6,250 nt of DNA from positions 1 through 6,250 of the forward strand of contig JAKZRT010000025.1 of the NCBI GenBank assembly GCA_047518005.1, written 5' to 3'. How positions within the stretch are numbered: the stretch's first letter is position 1; every line of letters begins with the position of its first letter. This stretch comes from JAKZRT01 sp047518005 (GTDB lineage Bacteria > Pseudomonadota > Alphaproteobacteria > Rhodobacterales > Rhodobacteraceae). The notes below the pieces were generated by a model. It saw only the letters and a program-made list of their open reading frames with translations. It ran no database searches and had not been told where the DNA came from. Positions 1 to 6,162 of the stretch are shown here, in pieces. A program made the position numbers and the translations under genes.

Positions 1-190
1 GATGTGACATTTGCGGGTGGCGCACATTGCTCTGCACGTTGAAGGAGCCGCAGTGAGGACAATATGGGCCGCTCGGCCAGCAGGCGGCCTCGAACCATTC
101 CCGGGCCGCGTCTTCATCGCGGAACATATCGCAAATTTCGATGAGGGAGATTCCCTTCCGAAAATGCTTGCCAGGCGCATTGTGGGCCAT
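1..190 (-). CDS. IS1595-family (ISXO2-like) transposase, N-terminal part only
   Basis: Only the first 63 codons are present; the gene continues past base 1. The ATG at 190 is supported by AAGGAG at 198-203, seven bases upstream. The N-terminus has the look of ISXO2-like transposases: a short basic start, a helical stretch ISLIEICDMFRDEDAAREWF (residues 14-33) and then the first half of a zinc ribbon, YCPHCGS (residues 43-49; Cys44 and Cys47). The second cysteine pair and the DDE-type catalytic core would lie outside the window. In this family the protein cuts and pastes or copies the element during transposition. Whether the gene is intact cannot be judged here. It is read in the same direction as the gene it interrupts. 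Confidence 0.85.
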   Translation of the reverse strand, partial: MAHNAPGKHFRKGISLIEICDMFRDEDAAREWFEAACWPSGPYCPHCGSFNVQSNVRHPQMSH

Positions 191-219
191 GACCAATCTC
201 CTTCAGTAAATGTTAGCCT

Positions 220-248
220 ACTGTAATGGCCCGGCCCTAACCGGTCAA
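220..248 (-). promoter_or_regulatory. Likely sigma-70 promoter of the IS transposase
   Basis: On the minus strand TTGACC (243-248) is followed after exactly 17 bases by TACAGT (220-225). These match the -35 and -10 consensus at five and four of six positions. Transcription would begin near 213, just upstream of the ribosome binding site (198-203) and the ATG at 190. It lies inside the element, so the IS brings its own promoter and would also be read into from the catabolic operon. Sequence match only; no experimental support. Confidence 0.55.
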
Positions 249-1165
249 GTGGAAATGTTAGTTTCGTATATAATTCCCATTTTTTTGGCCTCCCAAATGC
301 CGCCCGAACGCCCCAGCGCCGGTTGCAGAATTCGCACGCCGCCGTGGCGCAAAAGCGCGCCAAACTCGGCCTTGGTGGTCAGCCGCTCGCCGGTTGCCAG
401 GGGAATGCGCACCGAGGCGGCCACTTGGGCAAATTCGGCCAGATTGTCGGGCGGGACCGGTTCTTCGAACCAGAGCGGGTTGTAGGGCTCGAGCGCCTGA
501 CCAAGGCGGATCGCACCGGCGGTCGTGAACTGCCCATGGGTGCCGAAAAGCAGATCGGCGCGGTCGCCGATGGCCTCGCGAATGGCTTTGCAAAAGGCCA
601 CCGACAGCGAAATATCGGTCATTGCGGGTTGGTGACCACCGTGCAGCGTATAGGGCCCTGCGGGATCGAATTTCACGGCCGTATAGCCGCGATTGACCAT
701 GTCCAGCGCCGCCTCGGCGGCCATGTCGGGCGAGGTCCAGAATGCCGTTTTGTCGTGGTGGGGCAGCGGGTAGATATAGCTGTAGGCGCGGATGCGGTCG
801 TTCATGCGCCCGCCCAAAAGCGCCCAGACTGGCCGGTCGCGGGCTTTGCCTAGGATGTCCCAGCAGGCAATCTCGAGACCGGAAAACGCCCCGATGACGG
901 TCAGGTCGGGGCGTTGGGTGAAGCCCGAGGAATAGGCACGGCGAAACAGCAACTCGATGTTTTCCGGGTTTTCACCCTGGAAGTGGCGCGCAAACACGTC
1001 ACCGATCACCGCTTCCATCGCCGCAGGCCCGACCGAGGCGGCATAGCATTCGCCCCAGCCGGTTATGCCATCGTCAGTGGTCAGTTTGACGAAAATCCAG
1101 TACCGCCCGCCCCAGCCGGGCGCGGGCGGCGTGGTGATCAAGATTTCAAGGTCGGCAAGCTTCAT
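245..1165 (-). pseudogene. Mandelate racemase/muconate lactonizing enzyme-type protein (enolase superfamily), C-terminus lost to an IS
   Basis: The ATG at 1165 opens an N-terminal capping domain (about residues 1-120, with DDGITGWGE at 31-39 and a conserved FSGLEIACWDILGKARDRPV near 94-113) followed by a (beta/alpha)-barrel. Visible active-site elements are the second-strand AVKFD (Lys165), GTHG at 208-211, FEEP at 233-236 and ATGE at 257-260. Enolase-superfamily enzymes abstract a proton alpha to a carboxylate, using Mg2+, to dehydrate, racemise or cycloisomerise acids, often sugar acids. Close relatives run to about 380-400 residues. This one leaves the family after EAKKM (residues 292-296), takes ten residues from the IS and stops at a TGA (245-247). 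The missing last barrel strands usually carry a catalytic His and the capping tail, so the product is very probably inactive. It starts 18 bases after the alcohol dehydrogenase stop. Exact substrate unknown. Confidence 0.85.
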
Positions 1166-1183
1166 CGTAAAGTTCCAGGTTTG

Positions 1184-2266
1184 TTAGAAAAGAATGACGT
1201 TGCGCCGAGCCAATCCCGACCTGGTATCGGCGATGGCCTCGTTGATCTGATCGAGCCGCCAGGTGCCGGACACCAGTTCGTCGAGCATCAACCGGCCCTG
1301 CTCATAAAGGTCGCAGAACCAGGGGATGTCGCGTTGCAGCACGGTGTCGCCCATCAGCGAGCCTTCCATGCGCTGACCGGTTGCAGCAATGATGACCGGC
1401 TCGTAGGTGGCCGTTGCCCCCGAATGGGGCATGCCGACCATATACATCGCGCCTGCGGACCCCAAATAGCGGGTCGCGGTCTGATAGGCGGCAATTGCGC
1501 CGACCGCGACCAGCACAACGTCGGCCCCGCGCGGCGCGATCTTTCGAAGCGCGCGCCAGGGTTTGTCAGTGGTGGCGAGAATCCCGTCAGTGGCCCCGAA
1601 TTCCAGCGCGATGTCCAGCTTTTCGGGCAGCATTTCGACCGCGACGATCCGGGCCGCCCCGGCTATCCGCGCGCCCTGGATGGCGTTGAGGCCGACGCCA
1701 CCGGCGCCGATGACAACCACGGTCTGCCCGGGACGCACGCGCGCCGTGTTTACCGCCGAGCCAACGCCTGTCGCCACGCCGCAGGCCATGAGCGCGGCTG
1801 AGGCCATGGGGATCGAGGCAGGCACAGACGCAATCTGGCTTTGATCGACCACCACTTTTTCAGCGAAGGCCCCGCAATTCAACCCATGGTGCATGACGCC
1901 GCCGTCCAGCGCGCTGAGCGGTCCGGTGTCGCGGTCGTAGGGCACCTCGCAGTGCACCTGCTGACCGGTCGCGCATTTCTGGCAGCGGCCACATGAGCGC
2001 AAAAGCGTGACGATCACCGTGTCGCCAACCGCGTAACCCGCAGCACCGGGTCCAAGATCCGTGACGCGCCCCGCGGCTTCGTGCCCGTAAACTGCCGGCA
2101 GGGTGCCGCCCCAGCCTCCGTCGGTGTAGGAAATGTCGGAATGGCAGATGGCGCAGGCCTCAAGCGTAACCTCGACCTCGGACTCGCGCGGATTGCGCAA
2201 CATCACGGCTTCGATCTGAAGCGGTTCGTTAAAGGCGCGGCAGACGGCGGCTTGGATTTCAGGCAT
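1184..2266 (-). CDS. Zinc-dependent, NAD-linked medium-chain alcohol dehydrogenase
   Basis: A 360-residue zinc-containing member of the MDR superfamily, predicted to oxidise an alcohol or hydroxy acid (or reduce the carbonyl) in the cytoplasm. The ATG at 2266 is preferred because the protein then begins MPEIQAAVCRAF, as relatives do; a GTG at 2305 would add 13 residues with no family likeness. Catalytic zinc ligands are visible as Cys41 in CAICHSD, His62/Glu63 in GHE and Cys162 in ACGVATG. The structural zinc site is CGRCQKC plus a later Cys (92, 95, 98, 106). The Rossmann motif GAGGVG (187-192) is followed by an acidic residue in VAVE (Glu211), which favours NAD over NADP. It resembles the class III/aryl-alcohol branch, but the substrate is not evident. 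All key residues are present and the length is normal. It follows the transporter gene by 106 bases, which hold no convincing terminator or promoter, and precedes the enolase-superfamily gene by 18 bases. Confidence 0.9.
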   Translation of the reverse strand: MPEIQAAVCRAFNEPLQIEAVMLRNPRESEVEVTLEACAICHSDISYTDGGWGGTLPAVYGHEAAGRVTDLGPGAAGYAVGDTVIVTLLRSCGRCQKCATGQQVHCEVPYDRDTGPLSALDGGVMHHGLNCGAFAEKVVVDQSQIASVPASIPMASAALMACGVATGVGSAVNTARVRPGQTVVVIGAGGVGLNAIQGARIAGAARIVAVEMLPEKLDIALEFGATDGILATTDKPWRALRKIAPRGADVVLVAVGAIAAYQTATRYLGSAGAMYMVGMPHSGATATYEPVIIAATGQRMEGSLMGDTVLQRDIPWFCDLYEQGRLMLDELVSGTWRLDQINEAIADTRSGLARRNVILF

Positions 2267-2372
2267 GGTTGGCCCCCGATTTATTCTGGATACATCTTTG
2301 CCCACGCACCGACCGACTTGAAAGCCCTATTTGCGGCGCGTCGCGTTCCGGCTGCGGCAAATGGCCGACCGG

Positions 2373-3629
2373 TCAGATGCGCGCTTGGCGAGGGGTTGTC
2401 AGGACCATCGCCAGGCAGATCATCAAAAGTAGAGACGCCAGAAAGAACGGCGCGCCCGGCAGATAAAGACCGACATCATTAGCGGTGCCGAGGCTGAACG
2501 CGCTGGTCATCAAAATCGGCGACCCGACCATGGCCACGGATGCGATTGATGTCAGCACCCCTTGAAGCTGACCTTGCTGGTCGTCGCCAACGCGGCGCGA
2601 CATCATCGCTTGGATTGCGGGGAACACCACCGCGCCGAAGGCGGCAAACGGGGTCAAGGCAAGGGCAAGCGTGCCGTCAGACACCAAACCGAAAACTGAA
2701 AGCATAATGATGTTGAAACTCAGCCCGAAGACGACCGTTCCCCGGTCGCCGAGATATTTCAGGATTACGCGGATCATAAGACCCTGAACCAGCGCCATCG
2801 ACAGGCCAAAACCGGCCAGTGACAGCCCGATCATACCGGGCGACCATCCGTACCGCGACGTCGCGTAATAGGCCCAGACGATCGGGTAGACCAGGAAAGC
2901 GAATTCGTAGACGAAAAAGAACACCAGCAGGCGACCAACGCCGGGCAGGGCACCAATATCTTTGAAGGCGTTGAAGGGGTTGGCCAATGAGACGCTGAAC
3001 TGGCGGCGGGTCCTGTCGGTTACGGTCTCGGGCAGGACGAAATACCCCAGCACAAGGCTGATGGCGACAATTGCCGCCGCCGCGCAAAACGGCGCGCGCG
3101 GACCGATCTGACCCAGCAGGCCGCCGATCATCGGACCGAGCACGAAACCGACCCCAAAGGCGGCTCCCATCAGGCCAAACCGCGCGGCTTTTTCTTCGGG
3201 GGCAGATATGTCGGCGATGTAGGCGGCGGCGGTCGCCTGGGTTGCGGCACCGATACCGGCGACGACCCGAGCCCCCAGAAGCATCCAGATCGTCCAGGCG
3301 AACCCCATGACCATGTAGTCCGCCGCGACAACGCCAAGGGCCACCAGAATGACCGGACGTCGCCCGTAATAATCGCTGAGCGACCCGACGGCAGGGCTGA
3401 ACAGAAACTGCATCACCGCGAAGGACGAGGCGAGAATTCCGCCCCAGAACGCCGCCTGGGCCAGACTGCCGCCCATCACATCACGCAGAAGATCCGGCAT
3501 CACCGGCATGATCAGACCGATACCCATGGCGTCGATCACCAGCACCAGCAGGATGAAGGTCAGCGGCAGGCGGTCCGAGGATGTTTTGCGTGGTGCGGGC
3601 TCTTGCGCGGGTTCACGTGTCGCGGGCAC
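2373..3629 (-). CDS. MFS transporter, TetA-like drug:H+ antiporter-1 type
   Basis: A 418-residue inner-membrane protein with about 12 hydrophobic segments; the first, near residues 22-44, contains Asp33 in VIDAMGIGLIMPVMPDLLRD. Loop 2-3 carries the MFS motif A variant GSLSDYYGRRPV (82-93), and segment 5 carries the antiporter motif C-like GAAFGVGFVLGPMIGG (155-170). The central loop near 205-225 is charged and polar, and QGQLQG occurs in the second half. These mark the TetA/DHA1 group, mostly proton-driven exporters. Placed inside a catabolic operon it could equally export a toxic intermediate or move the substrate; sequence alone does not say. The start is GTG at 3629, one base after the TGA of the BKACE gene (TGACGTG), implying translational coupling. 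GAGG lies about ten bases upstream, inside the preceding gene. The next Met (residue 35) falls inside the first membrane segment, so the GTG is the likely start. Not evidence of tetracycline resistance. Confidence 0.88.
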   Translation of the reverse strand: MPATREPAQEPAPRKTSSDRLPLTFILLVLVIDAMGIGLIMPVMPDLLRDVMGGSLAQAAFWGGILASSFAVMQFLFSPAVGSLSDYYGRRPVILVALGVVAADYMVMGFAWTIWMLLGARVVAGIGAATQATAAAYIADISAPEEKAARFGLMGAAFGVGFVLGPMIGGLLGQIGPRAPFCAAAAIVAISLVLGYFVLPETVTDRTRRQFSVSLANPFNAFKDIGALPGVGRLLVFFFVYEFAFLVYPIVWAYYATSRYGWSPGMIGLSLAGFGLSMALVQGLMIRVILKYLGDRGTVVFGLSFNIIMLSVFGLVSDGTLALALTPFAAFGAVVFPAIQAMMSRRVGDDQQGQLQGVLTSIASVAMVGSPILMTSAFSLGTANDVGLYLPGAPFFLASLLLMICLAMVLTTPRQARI

Positions 3630-3630
3630 G

Positions 3631-4461
3631 TCAGGCGGGCCTCAGACCAAGAAGTTCACGCGTTTGCGCGGGTGTGGCGACGGGGCGGTCGTAGCGGGCA
3701 CAAAGTGCGGCGGTCCGGGCCACCAGCGCCGCGTTCGATGGGGCCAGCCTGTGGCGGTCAAGCCGGACATTGTCTTCCAGCCCGGTTCGGGTGTGACCGC
3801 CGGCCGCGATGCACCATTCGTTGAGAACAATCTGGTCTGCCCCAACGCCTGCCGCACACCACAGCGCGTCGGGGGCCAGACGACCCAGGGTTTCGACATA
3901 AAAGTCAAAGACCGCATGGTCGGCGGGCATGGCGTTTTTGACCCCCATGACAAACTGCACATACAGCGGCCCCTCAAGCCGACCGTCGTTTGCCATTTGG
4001 GCGGACTGAAATATGTGACTGAGGTCAAAGGCCTCGATCTCGGGCTTGATGCCGTGTTCCAGCATTTCCGACGCCAGCCAGTTGACCAGATCGGGCGGGT
4101 TTTCATAGACACGGGTTGGAAAATTGTTGGAGCCGACGGTCAGCGAGGCCATATCGGGCTTGAGCGGCAGCATACCGCCGCGCTCGGCCCCGGCGCCCGA
4201 CCTGCCACCGGTTGAAAACTGCACAATCATGCCGGGGCAATAGGCGTTGATCCCTTCCATAAGGCGCGCGAAACGGTCGGGGTCGGACGACGGCGATCCG
4301 TCATCAAGCCGCACATGGCAATGCGCGATGGCGGCCCCGGCCTCGAACCCCGCATGGGTCGATTCGACCTGTTCGGCCACCGTCACCGGAACCGCGGGGT
4401 TGTCGGACTTTTGCGCAACCGAACCGGTGATGGCGACGCAGATGATGCAGGGGTTGGTCAC
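3631..4461 (-). CDS. Beta-keto acid cleavage enzyme (BKACE, DUF849; Kce-like)
   Basis: A 276-residue zinc enzyme. The family, first known from 3-keto-5-aminohexanoate cleavage enzyme of lysine fermentation, condenses a beta-keto acid with acetyl-CoA and splits it into acetoacetate plus a CoA ester; members differ in side-chain specificity. Visible family signatures are PCIICVAITGS at the N-terminus, the zinc-binding HCHVR (His47, His49), QFSTGGRSG (81-89, Ser83), SLTVGS (106-111), EIEAFD (141-146, Glu143) and GGHTRTGLEDN (221-231), where Glu229 should be the third zinc ligand and Arg225 the substrate-carboxylate Arg. Nothing essential is missing and the length is typical. The start is GTG at 4461, with a strong GGAGG four bases upstream. 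It sits 85 bases after the dehydratase gene and is coupled to the transporter gene. It is the most informative pathway marker here: the operon should produce a beta-keto acid, whose identity I cannot assign. Confidence 0.92.
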   Translation of the reverse strand: MTNPCIICVAITGSVAQKSDNPAVPVTVAEQVESTHAGFEAGAAIAHCHVRLDDGSPSSDPDRFARLMEGINAYCPGMIVQFSTGGRSGAGAERGGMLPLKPDMASLTVGSNNFPTRVYENPPDLVNWLASEMLEHGIKPEIEAFDLSHIFQSAQMANDGRLEGPLYVQFVMGVKNAMPADHAVFDFYVETLGRLAPDALWCAAGVGADQIVLNEWCIAAGGHTRTGLEDNVRLDRHRLAPSNAALVARTAALCARYDRPVATPAQTRELLGLRPA

Positions 4462-4509
4462 TGTTCCTCCGATTCCGCGTCCAAGATTGGATTATGTCGG
4501 CCCCATGTC

Positions 4510-4548
4510 GAACCGCCCAACGAGCGCGGCCAGCTTATCGAGCGGTTC
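4510..4548. repeat. Inverted repeat at the dehydratase stop codon
   Basis: GAACCGC (4510-4516) and GCGGTTC (4542-4548) form a perfect 7-bp inverted repeat around a 25-base, GC-rich loop. One arm overlaps the dehydratase TGA (4547-4549); the other lies in the 85-base gap before the BKACE gene. No U-tract follows, so this is not a standard intrinsic terminator. It could slow transcription or shape the mRNA between the two genes, or be chance in GC-rich DNA. Confidence 0.3.
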
Positions 4549-5506
4549 AAAGCGTGGCGAGGGCGCGCGCAAACATTTCGGACCCGACGTTGCCGCCCGA
4601 AGCGACGACAATTACGGTGTCGCCAGTTAAGGTATCGGCGCGAAAGAGCGCGGCAGCCAGTGCCGTAGCGCCGCCAGGTTCGATGACGATCTTGAGCCGC
4701 TCGAACGCCTGCGCCATGGCGCGCAGACAGTCGTGGTCGCTGACCGCGATTCCCGGACCGCAAAGGCGTAGCATGATCGGGAATGTGATCTCGCCGGGGG
4801 AAGACGTGAGGATGGCGTCACAGATCGAGCCTTCGGCGGTCGCATTGGTCAGGCGGTGGCCTGCTGCAAGGGACCGGACCGTATCGTCGAAACCTTCCGG
4901 TTCGACCGGGCGGGCCCGCAAGCCCGGCGCGCTGGCCTCCAGCGCCAGCGCGATGCCGCTGGCCAGGCCACCGCCGCCGCAAGGGATCAGGACATCGGCC
5001 GCGGTGACGCCCGCTGCGGCAATTTGATCGGCAATCTCAAGGCCGGTGGTCCCCTGACCGGCAACGACGAAAGGTTCGTCAAAGGGTTTGATCAATGTCA
5101 GCCCGCGTTCAGCGGCGATGGCCTGACCGATGTGGTCGCGATCCCCGGTTGCGCGGTCATAGGTGACGACTTCGGCCCCGAGCGCCCGCGTGTTGTCGAT
5201 CTTTTGCCGGGGCGCATTGGCGGGCATGACGATCACCGCCTCCAGGCCATGTGCGCGGGCTGCGGCGGCGACACCCTGGGCGTGGTTGCCGCTGGAATAG
5301 GCGATGACCCCGCCCTTGGGCCGCATGCCGGTCACCGCCGACCAACCGCCGCGAAACTTGAACGATCCAGTGTGCTGCAGGCATTCGGGTTTGATCAGAA
5401 CCCTTCGGCCCGCGATGTCGTCGAGGAACGGAGAGTTGAGCAGAGGCGTATGGCGGACGTGCCCCGCAAGCCGGTCGGCGGCGGCCCGGATCATTTCGAT
5501 GTTCAT
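4547..5506 (-). CDS. PLP-dependent serine/threonine dehydratase-type enzyme (fold type II)
   Basis: A 319-residue full-length member of the threonine dehydratase/serine racemase/hydroxyaspartate dehydratase group. These PLP enzymes remove water and ammonia from beta-hydroxy amino acids to give 2-oxo acids. The PLP-binding lysine is Lys50 in GSFKFRG; the substrate-carboxylate loop is SSGNHAQG (71-78), the phosphate-binding loop GGGGL (177-181), and ASGGN (302-306) supplies the residue facing the pyridine nitrogen. The EPEGFDD segment (202-208) resembles the divalent-metal site seen in serine racemase-like relatives. There is no C-terminal ACT regulatory domain, so it is the short, catabolic-type form rather than allosteric IlvA. 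ATG at 5506 overlaps the hydrolase stop by four bases (ATGA), with AAGGG seven bases upstream inside that gene. Threonine, serine or hydroxyaspartate are all possible substrates; the neighbouring BKACE gene argues for a role outside isoleucine synthesis. Confidence 0.88.
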   Translation of the reverse strand: MNIEMIRAAADRLAGHVRHTPLLNSPFLDDIAGRRVLIKPECLQHTGSFKFRGGWSAVTGMRPKGGVIAYSSGNHAQGVAAAARAHGLEAVIVMPANAPRQKIDNTRALGAEVVTYDRATGDRDHIGQAIAAERGLTLIKPFDEPFVVAGQGTTGLEIADQIAAAGVTAADVLIPCGGGGLASGIALALEASAPGLRARPVEPEGFDDTVRSLAAGHRLTNATAEGSICDAILTSSPGEITFPIMLRLCGPGIAVSDHDCLRAMAQAFERLKIVIEPGGATALAAALFRADTLTGDTVIVVASGGNVGSEMFARALATL

Positions 5507-5721
5507 GCGATGGCCCTTAGAAATTTCGACACAACATCAAGGCTTTCGGGTTCATCGAGGAAGGGGACATGACCCCGGTCGCCAACCGTGGCCGCGATCA
5601 TATCCGGGCGGCGCGCCTGCATCTCGGCAAAGGTCGCGGCGCCGAGCAGGTTCGAATTCGCCCCCCGTAGCGCAGCCAGCGGCAGCCCGTCCATGGCGTC
5701 GAAAATCGGCCACAGGTCGGG
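5503..5721 (-). pseudogene. Alpha/beta hydrolase, C-terminal remnant
   Basis: The last roughly 73 codons of an alpha/beta-fold hydrolase. Recognisable parts are PDLWPIFDA, the strand-and-loop LAALRGANSNLLGAATF that carries or precedes the acid-bearing region, and DRGHVPFLDEPE containing the catalytic His, then a final helix ending FLRAIA. A complete enzyme needs about 270-300 residues, including the nucleophile elbow (GxSxG) and oxyanion region, all absent. Family likeness stops just upstream of PDLWP at 5719-5721, next to a GGGTAGTGTCC sequence that looks like a mobile-element end. An ATG at 5694 could start a 63-residue peptide, but this would not be an active hydrolase. The TGA overlaps the dehydratase ATG by four bases, so the hydrolase was once the preceding gene of the same operon. 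Before truncation it may have hydrolysed an ester, lactone or amide. Confidence 0.78.
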
Positions 5722-5747
5722 GTAGTGTCCTAATTTGATCTTCAGCG

Positions 5748-6053
5748 CTACGAAAGGGCTGATCGATGTTCCGCCACGATAGCAGCCCGCACGGCATCTT
5801 GTGGGCTTTTGATCCCGCCTAGATGCAGCACAGCAAAGAACCGCCGTTTGTTGCTTCCCTGGATGGGCGAAGACCAGGCATAGGCGATGGTGGCGCTGGG
5901 GTGGTCGTCAAGATTGAAGATGTGGACAACCCCTTCCCATACGGTTTGGCCCTCGAACGTCTCCTTGACGGGGCCCGAGCCGGTAAGCGTCGCGGCACCG
6001 CCATGTTGGCTTTCAACCGCATTTCTCAATTGGTCAATATCAGACTCTGGCAT
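5748..6053 (-). CDS. Small conserved-looking protein of unknown function
   Basis: A predicted 101-residue soluble protein beginning MPESDIDQLRNAVESQHGG. The frame stays open up to a GTG at 6110, but ATG at 6053 is preferred because AGGTGG (6058-6063) lies four bases upstream. The middle contains ETFEGQTVWEGVVHIFNL and then AYAWSS, KRRFFAVLH and SPQDAVRAAIVAEHR. This alternation of beta-like strands with a final helix looks like a compact alpha+beta domain. There is no signal peptide, membrane segment or cysteine. I have the impression of similar short proteins annotated as hypothetical near mobile DNA in proteobacteria, but I cannot name a family. Codon use (TCT, GAT, ATT, CAA, TTG, AGA, AAT) is more AT-rich than in the operon, consistent with acquisition. 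The stop lies about 28 bases from the presumed element end at 5719-5722, so the last few residues may be altered. Confidence 0.6.
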   Translation of the reverse strand: MPESDIDQLRNAVESQHGGAATLTGSGPVKETFEGQTVWEGVVHIFNLDDHPSATIAYAWSSPIQGSNKRRFFAVLHLGGIKSPQDAVRAAIVAEHRSALS

Positions 6054-6162
6054 CGCCCCACCTAAGGGATTCCAAACTGGCGATCTACCTGTTATAATGG
6101 CGGTCGCCACGGGAGTATCTGAAACTCTGTGTATGGCGCTCAGCCCATGCAGTTAAAACGGG
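6054..6162. other. Gap between the two right-edge genes, locally AT-richer
   Basis: This 109-base gap contains a perfect TATAAT on the plus strand (6093-6098) with only a weak ttccaa 17 bases upstream, and the overlapping minus-strand TATAAC (6091-6096) with no convincing -35. The minus-strand version would be placed to drive the small unknown gene starting at 6053. Evidence is limited to the hexamers. Confidence 0.25.

Larger units (their letters stand above)
1..277 (-). mobile_element. Right-hand part of an IS1595-family insertion sequence (runs off the left edge)
   Basis: This is the transposase-proximal end of an insertion sequence, identified from the IS1595/ISXO2-type transposase start it carries. 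The inner boundary is inferred. The enolase-superfamily protein read from the right keeps its family character up to its residues EAKKM (codon at 278-280) and then turns into an unrelated tail. The element therefore probably begins on the minus strand with GGAATTATATAC at 277, in a locally AT-rich stretch. The rest of the transposase and the opposite end lie outside the window, so neither the inverted repeat nor the target duplication can be checked. IS1595 elements typically make 8-bp duplications; if that holds here the duplicated bases would be near catttttt (278-285). Confidence 0.75.

Noticed and set aside
323..853. Long plus-strand open frames opposite the enolase-superfamily gene and elsewhere (for example 914-1801, 3508-4215, 4856-5572)
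   Set aside because: They lie antisense to genes with clear family motifs, have low-complexity Arg/Gly/Pro-rich translations and no recognisable domains; typical of GC-rich DNA.
2267..2305. GTG at 2305 as start of the alcohol dehydrogenase
   Set aside because: It adds 13 residues without family likeness, whereas ATG at 2266 gives the usual N-terminus MPEIQAAV.
2330..2367. Imperfect inverted repeat atttgcggc...gcggcaaat between transporter and dehydrogenase genes as a terminator
   Set aside because: Only about six outer base pairs match before mismatches, and no U-tract follows in either direction.
2373..3629. Reading the MFS protein as a tetracycline resistance determinant
   Set aside because: Motifs fit the broader TetA-like DHA1 group, but motif A and the operon context do not indicate tetracycline specificity, and no TetR-type regulator is nearby.
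4494..4560. Protein-like frame RFEPLDKLAALVGRFDMGPT after the dehydratase stop, considered as a frameshifted C-terminal extension
   Set aside because: The dehydratase is already of normal length and ends in the usual way (GGNVGSEMFARAL), so the extra frame is most likely coincidental.
5552..5797. 81-codon minus-strand frame starting at 5797
   Set aside because: It spans the junction in a different frame from both the small unknown gene and the hydrolase remnant and has no family likeness.
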